NCBI GenBank assembly: GCA_003551365.1
Contig: PUMM01000146.1
Location: 1 to 55,651, forward strand
Reading direction: 5' to 3'
Origin: Clostridia bacterium
GTDB taxonomy: Bacteria > Bacillota > Sulfobacillia > SLMV01
DNA: 55,651 nucleotides
Position numbers and translations under genes: made by a program
Shown here: positions 47,913 to 55,651 of the stretch, piece after piece
Numbering within the stretch: position 1 is the stretch's first letter
Layout: every line of letters starts with the position of its first letter
Notes under the pieces: generated by a model
The model's database searches: none
What the model saw: only the letters and a program-made list of their open reading frames with translations
What the model was told of the DNA's origin: nothing

Positions 47913-48749
47913 TCAGAACTCCCGCAGGAATCGCGTGAATGGGTTCGCCTCCGGATCAATGTGCTGGACAATGGTACCTATGATGATGAGAGCGAATATG
48001 ATGATACGTGCCAGGTCCTGTCCGACCACCGTACCTCGCAGTACGGGCTCCCGGGACATGTATGCGCTCGCCGCATACATCTCCTCACCAATGAGAGTGT
48101 AATCCGCAGCGGCCATGAAGAAGGGCAGCTGGGCGGTCTGAGCGGTGGCGCCTATCTGCACGGCACCGATCATGTCGCCGACCTCCAGGATCAGCATACT
48201 CTCGGCAAAGAACGACCCGTACATGATGTTTGCCGCCGGGCGTTCGCGGGAGAACATACCGATGACACCAGCAGTGTAGGCGAACTGGAAGTCCGAGATC
48301 CACCGCACGTCATCGGGGTTGTGGGCATCGGGACGCCCCGCTTCGAGGTAGGCCTGCTTGACGATTTCCTCATTCACCGCGTGGACGAAAATGTTGCGGT
48401 TGGTCTGGATCAATCGGGTATCATATTGAGCACATGTCTTCGCCACGTAGCTGAGCATCGCGAAGGCAGCAATCGTCTGAGCATTGTCAACGGGACTGAT
48501 GCCCGGCGAATAATGAACCGGTCGTCCCATCTCCGTTGCTCTTCCGATGGCCTCGTCGAGGGCATCCAGGCCGGCAATCTTACGGATCTCCGGAATGGGC
48601 ATTCCGGCCCGCGCGCGGCTGATCATGTAATAGATCAGACCGATGAAGATCGCCGCGAACAGGAAGTTGGCAACTTCCCCGTCCGCGAAGATTCCCCACG
48701 TTGCCGTCGGCGCATCGTTGTCGGCCAGCATCCACAGTCCTCCGAACAA
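47913..48749 (-). CDS. DUF6754-like membrane protein
   Basis: 278 residues. N-terminal membrane segment (ANFLFAAIFIGLIYYMI), a helical cytoplasmic-type domain with DEAIGRATEMGRPVHYSPGI, MSYVAKTCAQYDTRLIQTNR and a C-terminal half with SFFAESMLILEVGDMIGAVQ, IGATAQTAQLPFFMAAADYT and LIGEEMYAASAYMSREPVL, ending in a second membrane segment (RIIIFALIIIGTIVQHI). This pattern is what I recall for DUF6754; function unknown. Start TTG with GGAGGTG upstream or ATG six codons on, also with GGAGG. First gene of the operon, 50 bases before its neighbour. Confidence 0.72.
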   Translation of the reverse strand: MFGGLWMLADNDAPTATWGIFADGEVANFLFAAIFIGLIYYMISRARAGMPIPEIRKIAGLDALDEAIGRATEMGRPVHYSPGISPVDNAQTIAAFAMLSYVAKTCAQYDTRLIQTNRNIFVHAVNEEIVKQAYLEAGRPDAHNPDDVRWISDFQFAYTAGVIGMFSRERPAANIMYGSFFAESMLILEVGDMIGAVQIGATAQTAQLPFFMAAADYTLIGEEMYAASAYMSREPVLRGTVVGQDLARIIIFALIIIGTIVQHIDPEANPFTRFLREF

Positions 48750-49371
48750 ATGTCTTCACCTCCTCTGATGTGTTGGCACTACCGGAGATTCATAGTATGA
48801 CACTCCGGTTTCACCCGTGCCCGCCCGTCGATATCAACAGGCGAAGCCTCTCTGATTTAAGTTATTCGACGCGCGAGCAAGGATTCCTCCTCGCAATGCC
48901 GAAAATCTATAGCCAACAACAGGCAATTCCGGAGCGCAAAGCAGCAATAGTTTATCTGCTGCTGAGGACGAAAATAACATTTCGCAGCAGGAAGCCATAC
49001 TCCGTCACAGTAAAAGCACTGCGCTGCGATTTTCGACAATTTTCTCGCATTGTACGACCCTCCTGCCTGCGAGTCAGGGTGCGGCAGGTTTCGCGAACTA
49101 TGCCGGGTCCCGGCAGGTTTGCAGTATCAGCTGGATTCGGCAATCTCCGCAGCGTCCCGGTTTACGGAGAGGACAGGATTACTCTCATCGGCCCAGCACA
49201 GACATTGCCACCCGGATGGCGGCAACTCTTTCGGTCCACACACAATTTTCGCGGTATCGGAGGGCAGGACGGCGCCGGGATTCTTCCCAGCCCCCCACCG
49301 GGCAGATCAACAAGGGGAACGGGCGAGACCCGCCAGCTGCCGTGAGATGGGCTGGCAGTAGGCGGGCCTGG
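48750..49371. other. Gene-free region upstream of the membrane operon
   Basis: About 620 bases with no supported gene. It holds a small hairpin at 48873-48894 (GCGAG/CTCGC with an inner AGG/CCT) followed on the minus strand by CGTCGAATAA, resembling GAGGAGGAATTC...CGAATA elements I have seen upstream of genes in Clostridia without a known role, and a GCTGCTG/GCAGCAG pair around 48959-48987. The AT-richer part (48859-49045) is the likely promoter zone of the membrane operon. Confidence 0.4.
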
Positions 49372-49887
49372 TCATTCGCGGTCGACCGGATCGAGGTAGG
49401 TGGACAGTACATCAACTATACGCTGCTGTGTTTCTTCATCCTCATTGAAGTACAGTATATTGCCCCGCAGTATCCATCCGCGCAGACTCCGCCGATTGAA
49501 GTACAGCTGAACCGCATCCGGATACACCTCATACGCATCGAACGAACTCCAGCGGTTCTTATCGCGGGCAACCCAGTTTATGAGGTGCATGCCCTTTCGG
49601 GTCAACACATAGCGGGTGGGAAAGATGTAGGGCGCACCCGGGAAAATGGTGAAAAGAACACTTAGAAGCAATCCCACCACTCCGAAGAGAAAATAGGCAC
49701 CAGTATACGCTACCATGACCAAAATGGCGAGACGTGTAGTGGTCGACCGCCGGCTCACGAGGGGGTGCACCTCGTACTCCAGGAGGATCTCGTCGTCCAC
49801 ATCGAAGAGGAGACGCGCCTCACGCCGCACCTCCGCGCGCTCCTCGTCACTCAGGCGAGATTCGCCACGATTCCTGTCCTCACTCAA
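49372..49887 (-). CDS. Membrane protein with PH-like (bPH) domain
   Basis: 171 residues. A Glu/Arg-rich start, DEILLEYEVHPLVSRRS (typical of bacterial PH-like membrane proteins, YdbT type), a long hydrophobic hairpin (LAILVMVAYTGAYFLFGVVG, LLLSVLFTIFPGAPYIFP), then a strand-rich part PTRYVLTRKGMHLIN, SSFDAYEVYPDAVQLYF, RRSLRGWILRGNILYF. TTG start with AAGGAAGA just before it. No functional link to neighbours is evident. Confidence 0.75.
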   Translation of the reverse strand: MSEDRNRGESRLSDEERAEVRREARLLFDVDDEILLEYEVHPLVSRRSTTTRLAILVMVAYTGAYFLFGVVGLLLSVLFTIFPGAPYIFPTRYVLTRKGMHLINWVARDKNRWSSFDAYEVYPDAVQLYFNRRSLRGWILRGNILYFNEDEETQQRIVDVLSTYLDPVDRE

Positions 49888-49932
49888 TCTTCCTTCACCC
49901 CCATCAGCAGCACGGCTATCGCTGTACCCCGC

Positions 49933-51150
49933 TTATCCTCCCGGAGATTGGTGTAGGTAGGTGAGAGCAGAAGCTGCCATCACCATCATGCCATATCGCA
50001 GTGCCGATTCATCCAGGTCAAATCGTGAGTTGTGGGCGGGATACATGCCCAATCCCTCCTCCTCATTCCTCACTCCGAGTCGGAAAAAACACCCCGGCAC
50101 CTCAGATGCAAAATACGAAAAATCTTCCGCACCCATGCTGGGCTCACGAGCCTGCACCAGTGCATCCTCTCCCAGGAGGTCGCGCGTAACCCTCCCCACC
50201 AACCCGACCATCTCCTCATCATTGTGCAGCGAGGGATACCCGAAATCGTACTGCATCTCGTAATTCGCTCGCATGGAACCGGTCACCCCGCTGACGATGC
50301 GCTCGATGGCGCTGCGCAGCGACGTGCGCACCTCCGGCTCCAGTGAACGGATCGTCGCCTCCATCCGGACCGACGGGGCAATAACGTTGTTGCGAAAACC
50401 CCCTTCAATACGGCCAACCGTGACGACGGCGGAATCAGTGGGACCCACTTCCCGGCTCACGACAGTCTGCAGCGCAGTAACTACCTGCGCAGCCACCACA
50501 ATGCTGTCCACCGCTTTGTCCGGGTGAGCACCGTGTCCCCCCGAACCGATGACATCGATGATAGCGCTGTCAGCTGCCGCGGTAACCACGCCGCTTTTGA
50601 CCACTATCTCGCCACATTCGCGCTCACTATTGACGTGCAGTCCCAGCACCGCGTCGACCGGCGGGGAATCCAGAGCGCCATCGCGGATCATTGGCTCGGC
50701 TCCTCCCGGGCCCTCTTCCGCCGGTTGAAACAGGAACTTGACGTTTCCCCGGAGCCGTCCCCCATTCCCAGTGAGTTCACTGAGGATCCTGGCCGTCCCC
50801 AGGAGATTGGCCGTGTGCGCATCGTGCCCGCAGGCGTGCATCTTTCCCGCTACCTCCGACGCGTATTCTGCCCCCGTCTCCTCCTGGATCGGCAGTGCAT
50901 CCATATCCGCACGCAGTGCCACGGTTCGGCCCGGCTCATCACCCCGTAGCAGCCCGACCACGCCAGTACCTCCTACTTCCGTTTGCACATCGAGCCCAAC
51001 ATCACGCAAATAGTCCGCCACGTCTCCCGCGGTCCGGTACTCCTCCATTCCCAGCTCCGGGTGGCGGTGAAACCTTCTGCGCAGATTAATGACCTCGGGC
51101 AGCAAACCGTCCGCCAACTCCCTGAGTCGATCCTCACTGTACGGTTTCAC
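49933..51150 (-). CDS. M20-family amidohydrolase / carboxypeptidase
   Basis: 405 residues of the M20D (IAA-amino-acid hydrolase/hippurate hydrolase) group: PEVINLRRRFHRHPELGMEE, metal ligands in MHACGHDAHTANLLG, EEGPGGAEPMI, LHVNSERECGEI, GGHGAHPDKAVDSI and SMGAEDFSYFASEVPG. Two-metal aminoacyl or acyl-amino-acid hydrolase, cytoplasmic. Last gene of the six-gene peptide/amide unit; GTG start. Confidence 0.92.
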   Translation of the reverse strand: MKPYSEDRLRELADGLLPEVINLRRRFHRHPELGMEEYRTAGDVADYLRDVGLDVQTEVGGTGVVGLLRGDEPGRTVALRADMDALPIQEETGAEYASEVAGKMHACGHDAHTANLLGTARILSELTGNGGRLRGNVKFLFQPAEEGPGGAEPMIRDGALDSPPVDAVLGLHVNSERECGEIVVKSGVVTAAADSAIIDVIGSGGHGAHPDKAVDSIVVAAQVVTALQTVVSREVGPTDSAVVTVGRIEGGFRNNVIAPSVRMEATIRSLEPEVRTSLRSAIERIVSGVTGSMRANYEMQYDFGYPSLHNDEEMVGLVGRVTRDLLGEDALVQAREPSMGAEDFSYFASEVPGCFFRLGVRNEEEGLGMYPAHNSRFDLDESALRYGMMVMAASALTYLHQSPGG

Positions 51151-51170
51151 TTATCGGGCTCCCCTCATAG

Positions 51171-52004
51171 TCACCGGCGCGAACAGGATCCCAGATATAT
51201 CATGGCCCGCAACGCCCGGTAGGCATCAGTGACGTCTTCTCCCTCGTAGGCTACACTCAGTTCGTCAACCCTACGCGATCCGGGCAGTAAAGCCGCGAGA
51301 TCGGCCATTGCAGTATCCGCGGTCGTCAGAAGCACCTCGACTGGTCCGCTCACCCGGTAGGGCTCAATTTCCCCGTTCTGCATCCTCTCGAGCGCCTCAC
51401 TCACTCCCTGCCCTATCAGACGCCTGGCTCGCTCCGGAGAATGACAGAGCGCCGCGTAGCGACCGACGGCCTCCTTGACCGGAACGGTGACCATACTGGG
51501 AACAATCTCGCGCGCCTGCTCACATACGTGCGTGTCACCACTCACCATTATCAGCGGAATCGAGAACTCACCGGCCAGCGCTGCGTTCAGTCCAGTCTCG
51601 CCAACCTCTCGTCCATTTATGCAAACACTGGATACCACTCCGCCAGATATGGTGTGGTTCAAAACCCCGTGGGTGCCAGCCCGCGCGTGATACCCGATGA
51701 AAATGCAGCCGTCGAATCCTTCGCCCCGATCAATCCCCTCCATCTGACCAAAAATCTTTGGCGTGCCGGTCATCAATTTGACATCGGGCGACAGCTCTTC
51801 AATCAGGATATTCCGCATCCCGCCGTGTCCGTCGTTCACTACAACTTCTTCTGCACCGGCATCGAGTGCTGCCCTGGCCGCCGCATCAACCTCGGCGGTC
51901 ATCAGCCTCCGGGCACGTCCGTAATCTGAGCCTTCCGAGCTAGTGTGGTCAGTGGCCACCACGCCACTGATCCCCTCGAGGTCTGCCGATATGTAAACTC
52001 GCAT
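51171..52004 (-). CDS. D-aminopeptidase, DppA family (M55)
   Basis: 277 residues. Zinc-ligand motifs of the family: YISADLEGISGV, SEGSDYGRARRLMTAEV, VVNDGHGGMRNIL, FIGYHARAGTHGVLNHT and VSGDTHVCEQAR. In Bacillus DppA cleaves D-Ala-D-Ala-type peptides and is made at sporulation. ATG at 52004 gives the family start MRVYISADLEG; the open frame eight codons earlier overlaps the asparaginase stop. Sits between the M20 gene and an asparaginase. Confidence 0.9.
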   Translation of the reverse strand: MRVYISADLEGISGVVATDHTSSEGSDYGRARRLMTAEVDAAARAALDAGAEEVVVNDGHGGMRNILIEELSPDVKLMTGTPKIFGQMEGIDRGEGFDGCIFIGYHARAGTHGVLNHTISGGVVSSVCINGREVGETGLNAALAGEFSIPLIMVSGDTHVCEQAREIVPSMVTVPVKEAVGRYAALCHSPERARRLIGQGVSEALERMQNGEIEPYRVSGPVEVLLTTADTAMADLAALLPGSRRVDELSVAYEGEDVTDAYRALRAMIYLGSCSRR

Positions 52005-52024
52005 ATCTATTCGCTCCCTCCCGT

Positions 52025-53044
52025 TCAAACCCGGCCAGAACGCAGTGCAAAAGTCGGGCGCACCTGACCCACCACGTCACGCAATACGTTCCGGACCGGG
52101 GGATGCCAAAATTCTTCCAGTTCTTTCTCGTCCTGAGCCGTCAACATCCCCATCTGGCTCAGCACCTCCAGCGCGGCCGATCCCGCTGCCTCTCCATTTC
52201 CATCCTCCACCTTTACGGTCACGGCGAAGCCCTCCTCCACTGCACACACGCAATAGACACCGAGAGCTCCTCCCTTTGCCGCAAAACGACTGCCGGGAAG
52301 TCCATTTAACGCAGTACAGATGCGCCCCTCGCCGGCCACCATGAGAGGATGAGCCTGCATGGCCCGCACTACCCGTCCAGCTGCTGCGGACTTGCCGTCG
52401 GATAGATCATACGGACAACCGAGGCGGGCAAACATGTACGCCATACGAACCACCGTCATGCCGTGTACCGGCAGCCCACATCCGTCCACACCGACGGAAA
52501 TTTCACTCTCATCCAGTCCGCTCATCGCACCTATGTGCGCATGCAGCATTTGCTGCAACGGATGTGATGGTGACCGGTAATCATCGGCCTGCCATCCCCT
52601 GTGTGCACAAACTGCCAGCATGCCCGCGTGCTTGCCGGAACAGTTGGAATGCACTGAGGAGGGATCGTCCCCCCGCCGGTAGAGCTCCACACGACTGGCC
52701 TCATGCACCGGTGGATGGCAGCCGCATCGCAGCTCCTCCTCACCCACACCGATCTTGTGCAAAATGGAATGCACCGCGTCGACGTGCTCAGGCTGCGCGC
52801 TGTGCGATGCACAGGCCACGGCAATCTCGCGATCACTCAGGTCAAATACCTCAGCAGCCCCGCTTTCGATTATGGCCATGGCCTGCAGTGGTTTGGCGGA
52901 GGAGCGCATATAGGTCCGGTGATGGAGGTCCCCCGCACTCGCCAGAATATTCCCCCGTACGTCCACCACAGCAACATGGCCGCGGTGCCTGCGATCCGTC
53001 AGTCCGTCCCTGGTTGCCTCGATGAGTGTAGCGGCATCGCACAT
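52025..53044 (-). CDS. Asparaginase-like protein (PF06089, AnsA-type II)
   Basis: 339 residues. Family signs: GHVAVVDVRGNILASAGD, TYMRSSAKPLQAMAII, ACASHSAQPEHVDAV, HSNCSGKHAGMLAVC, VGVDGCGLPVHGM and SDGKSAAAGRV. This family (thermolabile L-asparaginase of Rhizobium type) hydrolyses asparagine to aspartate and ammonia; members also act on related amides. GGGAG nine bases before the ATG. Operon with peptidases. Confidence 0.88.
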   Translation of the reverse strand: MCDAATLIEATRDGLTDRRHRGHVAVVDVRGNILASAGDLHHRTYMRSSAKPLQAMAIIESGAAEVFDLSDREIAVACASHSAQPEHVDAVHSILHKIGVGEEELRCGCHPPVHEASRVELYRRGDDPSSVHSNCSGKHAGMLAVCAHRGWQADDYRSPSHPLQQMLHAHIGAMSGLDESEISVGVDGCGLPVHGMTVVRMAYMFARLGCPYDLSDGKSAAAGRVVRAMQAHPLMVAGEGRICTALNGLPGSRFAAKGGALGVYCVCAVEEGFAVTVKVEDGNGEAAGSAALEVLSQMGMLTAQDEKELEEFWHPPVRNVLRDVVGQVRPTFALRSGRV

Positions 53045-53071
53045 GCCAGTTATCTCCCTTCCGGGTAGCAG

Positions 53072-54232
53072 CTATCCTTCGATCAGCCGATCCCCACAGG
53101 ACCGGACAATATTGACCACCTCATCTGCGGGAAGAGCCCGCACAACCCTGTCATCGCGTCCCACCATGGTATTGGACACGAACAGGGCATTGAGAATGGC
53201 TTCCTCCGTGGCTTCTACTGTCCCGGTGAAGAGACGGTTCAGCCCGGCGTGATTATCGTACAGCACCTCGATTGGGCGCCCCATCTCTGCGGGGCGATGC
53301 GGGTGGGCGTGGGCGGTGGAGAAGGCTATAACGAAATCGCCGCTGCCGTGCGCCGCGGTGGATCCAACCCGGGCCAGACCCATCGCCGCGCGACGGGCCA
53401 TGCGTCCCAACTGGCGGCTTACCACCGGCGCGTCTGTAGCCACAATCATCATTATGGAGCCATCGTCCGGGGCTTCCGCCCGCGGCTCTTCCTCCTTTTC
53501 CGTCAGAAAGCGTCCCACCGGAAAGCCAGCGACCCGCAGCTGCTTCTTCTTGCCGAAGTTCGCCAGAACCAGCACACCTACCGTGAAGTGGCGCGTATCG
53601 GTGGGTTCATCGCGCGTCCCGGAGTATACCTTGACTCGACGCGATGCCGTACCGATGCCGCCCTTGAACCCCATGCAGCGCATACCCGTCCCGGCACCGA
53701 TGGCCCCTTCAGGCACCGGACCGCCCTCGGCCCGATCAATGGCCGAGTGGACGTGCTCGGCGCTCACGTGCCTACCGCGAATATCGTTCAGGTATCCATC
53801 GTTGCACTCCCCGACAACGGGATTAACCGTTCCACCCTCCCCGATTTCCTCATTGTGTTCGAGCAGATAATCCAGAAGGGCATCGGCCACCCGCGGAACA
53901 CTGAGAGTATTGGTGAGCGCTATCGGAGATTCGAGATCACCCAGTTCATCTATCTGGGCGAGTCCCACGGACTTACCGAAACCATTGAGCACAAAGGTTG
54001 CGGCCGGGACCTTGTTCTGAAACACATTATCCGGACCGGGGAAAATGACTGTGCAACCCGTCCTGATGGGGCCAGAACCCTCTACAAGCCCCCCACTTCC
54101 GGAAATGAGAGTGGAGTGCCCGACCCGCACTCCACAAACATCGGTGATGGCATTCATTGCACCGGTGGGCATCCCGTCGAACCGGATGCCCGCGTCCCGC
54201 GCCCGGATTCTCGGATTCGGCAGATTCAGCAC
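53072..54232 (-). CDS. P1-family (DmpA/BapA, S58) aminopeptidase
   Basis: 386 residues of the N-terminal-nucleophile family that cuts itself before a Ser: the processing and catalytic segment is TAAHGSGDFVIAFSTAH, with GAIGAGTGMRCMGFKGGIG, VGVLVLANFGKKKQLRVAG and ITDVCGVRVGHSTL further up. Members release N-terminal D- or beta-amino acids or L-amino acids from peptides. GTG start, GGAGGTG upstream. Overlaps the C26 gene by seven bases. Confidence 0.92.
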   Translation of the reverse strand: MLNLPNPRIRARDAGIRFDGMPTGAMNAITDVCGVRVGHSTLISGSGGLVEGSGPIRTGCTVIFPGPDNVFQNKVPAATFVLNGFGKSVGLAQIDELGDLESPIALTNTLSVPRVADALLDYLLEHNEEIGEGGTVNPVVGECNDGYLNDIRGRHVSAEHVHSAIDRAEGGPVPEGAIGAGTGMRCMGFKGGIGTASRRVKVYSGTRDEPTDTRHFTVGVLVLANFGKKKQLRVAGFPVGRFLTEKEEEPRAEAPDDGSIMMIVATDAPVVSRQLGRMARRAAMGLARVGSTAAHGSGDFVIAFSTAHAHPHRPAEMGRPIEVLYDNHAGLNRLFTGTVEATEEAILNALFVSNTMVGRDDRVVRALPADEVVNIVRSCGDRLIEG

Positions 54233-54972
54233 ACCTCGCCACCTCCCTCGTCCGGGGTAGCACTGCAGATGAACGCCTCGAAGAGCCGCCGCATGCTTTC
54301 ACTGTGACGGTACATAAGCTCCGGGTGCCACTGCACGCCCAGCATGAAAGAATGGCAACTGCTCTCCATGGCTTCCGCCACCCCGTCGGCCGCGCGGGCC
54401 GATATGACGAAATCCTCGGCTGCCTCGCGCACCGCCTGGTGATGTAGAGTGTTGACCCACACATCCTCTCCCTGGGGACAGAGAATCTCCCGGCACTGCG
54501 TCCCCGGTCGAACTGATACGCTGTGCGCAGCGTGCCAGCGCGGGGCCTTCTGCCGGTGCTGCAGGGCCCCCTCCACCTGCCGCCCCACATCCTGGTACAC
54601 ATCGCCCCCGGCGGCGACATTCAGAACCTGCATGCCGCGGCATATGGCCAGTACGGGCTTGTCCAGTCGCAGGGCAGCCCGGGCCAGAGCCAACTCCATC
54701 TCATCGCGCTCGGGACTGACCGGTCCCAGCCCCGGTCGCGGCTCCTCGCCGAAATGCCGCGGAGCCACATCCACCCCGCCGCTCAGCAGTAGTCCGTCCA
54801 TCTGCTGCAGGTAGCTCAACGCAATGCTTTCGTCAATGTTTCCGGGCGGCAGAAGGGGCACGATCCATGCAATACCCCCGGCCTCACTGACTGCATTCAC
54901 ATAGTCGCAGGGGAGGCTCACCTGATTGTTTTCGTAGTCCTTGCTCACCGTGACTCCGATATAGGTAGTCAT
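54226..54972 (-). CDS. Class I glutamine-amidotransferase-like hydrolase (C26, PuuD type)
   Basis: 248 residues. Nucleophile in AICRGMQVLNVAAGGDVYQD, His/Glu pair in LGVQWHPELMYRHSESM, start TYIGVTVSKDYENN. PuuD hydrolyses gamma-glutamyl-GABA; other members release gamma-linked glutamate. The ATG overlaps the upstream desulfhydrase stop as ATGA. Confidence 0.88.
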   Translation of the reverse strand: MTTYIGVTVSKDYENNQVSLPCDYVNAVSEAGGIAWIVPLLPPGNIDESIALSYLQQMDGLLLSGGVDVAPRHFGEEPRPGLGPVSPERDEMELALARAALRLDKPVLAICRGMQVLNVAAGGDVYQDVGRQVEGALQHRQKAPRWHAAHSVSVRPGTQCREILCPQGEDVWVNTLHHQAVREAAEDFVISARAADGVAEAMESSCHSFMLGVQWHPELMYRHSESMRRLFEAFICSATPDEGGGEVC

Positions 54973-55651
54973 AAGTCGGGCTGCTCCCCGCACGGTGAGT
55001 TGAAGGTTCCCCGCTGCGCCTCCGCAAACAGAGCCGACACACCGCCGGTATGCAGGAACAGGACAGCCTCATCGCTCGGAATCTCGTCCGTTTCAATCAG
55101 CCCCATCAGTCCGGCCAGCGCCTTCCCGGTATAGGTAGTATCCACCAGTGTGCCCTCGCTTCGGGCCAGCAGTTGACCCGCCCTGATTCCCTCCGGCGTC
55201 GGAATGGCATATCCATCTCCAATGAACTGGTCGTGCACCCGCAGACTCTGCTCGAATGATCCGGGTGAGCATCCCAGCAGCTGGAGAGTGTCCCCCGTGA
55301 GCTCACAAATAATGTCGCGCATCGTACCGGCATCCCGGCTGACAGAAACGGCATGCAGCGTCACCTGGGGGCACAGTCGGGATATGGCCGCGAGAAGGCC
55401 GGCGGCAGTTCCCCCCGACCCGGAGGCCATCACCACGTGCTGTGCATCAACATTCTCATTGACCAGCTGCTCCCACATTTCAAATCCGGCGAGAACGTAG
55501 CCAATAGAGCCCAGGGGTATCGAACCACCTATCGGTATGATGTAGGGAATACTGCCCTCTTCCCGCACTTCCTCTGCTGAATCTTCCATGGCATCCGCGG
55601 ATTCTTCGTCATCTACGAAATTGATCTGCGCCCCCAACAGCTCGTCCAGGA
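54969..55651 (-). CDS. D-cysteine desulfhydrase / ACC-deaminase-like PLP enzyme (partial)
   Basis: The right part is cut by the window edge; about 227 C-terminal residues are present (from LDELLGAQINFVD). PLP-enzyme motifs: PIGGSIPLGSIGYVLAG, VMASGSGGTAAGLLAAI (phosphate loop) and LVDTTYTGKALAGLMGLIE. D-cysteine desulfhydrase breaks D-Cys to pyruvate, H2S and ammonia; ACC deaminase is the near alternative. The PLP-Lys lies upstream of the visible part. First visible gene of the peptide/amide unit. Confidence 0.88.
   Translation of the reverse strand, partial: LDELLGAQINFVDDEESADAMEDSAEEVREEGSIPYIIPIGGSIPLGSIGYVLAGFEMWEQLVNENVDAQHVVMASGSGGTAAGLLAAISRLCPQVTLHAVSVSRDAGTMRDIICELTGDTLQLLGCSPGSFEQSLRVHDQFIGDGYAIPTPEGIRAGQLLARSEGTLVDTTYTGKALAGLMGLIETDEIPSDEAVLFLHTGGVSALFAEAQRGTFNSPCGEQPDL

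Noticed and set aside
53249-54307. Long plus-strand open frame (about 352 codons)
   Set aside because: Antisense to the DmpA-type peptidase, whose motifs are clear.

Overview
The window reads as a piece of a high-GC (by eye roughly 58-60 %) bacterial chromosome, most likely from the Bacillota (Clostridia-like). The reasons are near-perfect AGGAGGTG ribosome binding sites, frequent GTG and TTG starts, a textbook CIRCE operator in front of groES-groEL, and a protein that looks like a spore-coat (CotS) kinase-fold protein. Many proteins are acidic, which would fit a salt-adapted organism, but that is only an impression. Nearly all genes lie on the minus strand; the plus-strand exceptions are an epoxyqueuosine-reductase-like protein, an aldo/keto reductase, a TPR regulator, a secreted subtilase and a set of tiny hydrophobic peptides with a CotS-like gene.

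Layout. 1-6.7 kb: purine genes (purE-purB, hpt-guaA) with a NarL-type two-component system behind guaA, then a TrkA-domain potassium channel. 7.3-9.9 kb: two redox enzymes on the plus strand. 10.2-12.2 kb: groES-groEL. 12.4-23.3 kb: one tightly packed minus-strand operon of four FtsX/MacB-type permeases, two ABC ATPases, a MutL/GlmL-family ATPase-like protein, a barrel-sandwich (lipoyl-like) protein and a small membrane protein; an XRE-TPR regulator is divergent to it. 25-27.6 kb: secreted S8 protease. 27.7-30.8 kb: an accessory stretch with a family of 43-59 residue hydrophobic peptides preceded by duplicated leader/promoter blocks, then a CotS-like protein. 30.9-38.4 kb: guaB, murC, then tsaE-tsaB-rimI-tsaD with a family-4 uracil-DNA glycosylase and a DUF483-like gene. 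38.6-48.7 kb: two more MutL-like/barrel-sandwich pairs, and behind a strong terminator a four-gene membrane-protein operon including a DUF6754-like protein. 49.4-55.7 kb: a PH-like membrane protein and a run of peptidases and amide hydrolases (M20, DppA-type M55, asparaginase, DmpA-type S58, C26) ending in a partial D-cysteine desulfhydrase.

The most interesting signal is the threefold repeat of [GlmL/MutL-like ASKHA protein + barrel-sandwich/SH3-like protein]. No glutamate mutase or other B12 mutase is present beside them. One pair sits in an ABC-permease operon and two pairs sit next to a four-protein membrane operon. This looks like an undescribed multi-component, possibly membrane-associated, system. 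The second is the tandem family of tiny hydrophobic peptides with possible mother-cell sigma promoters.
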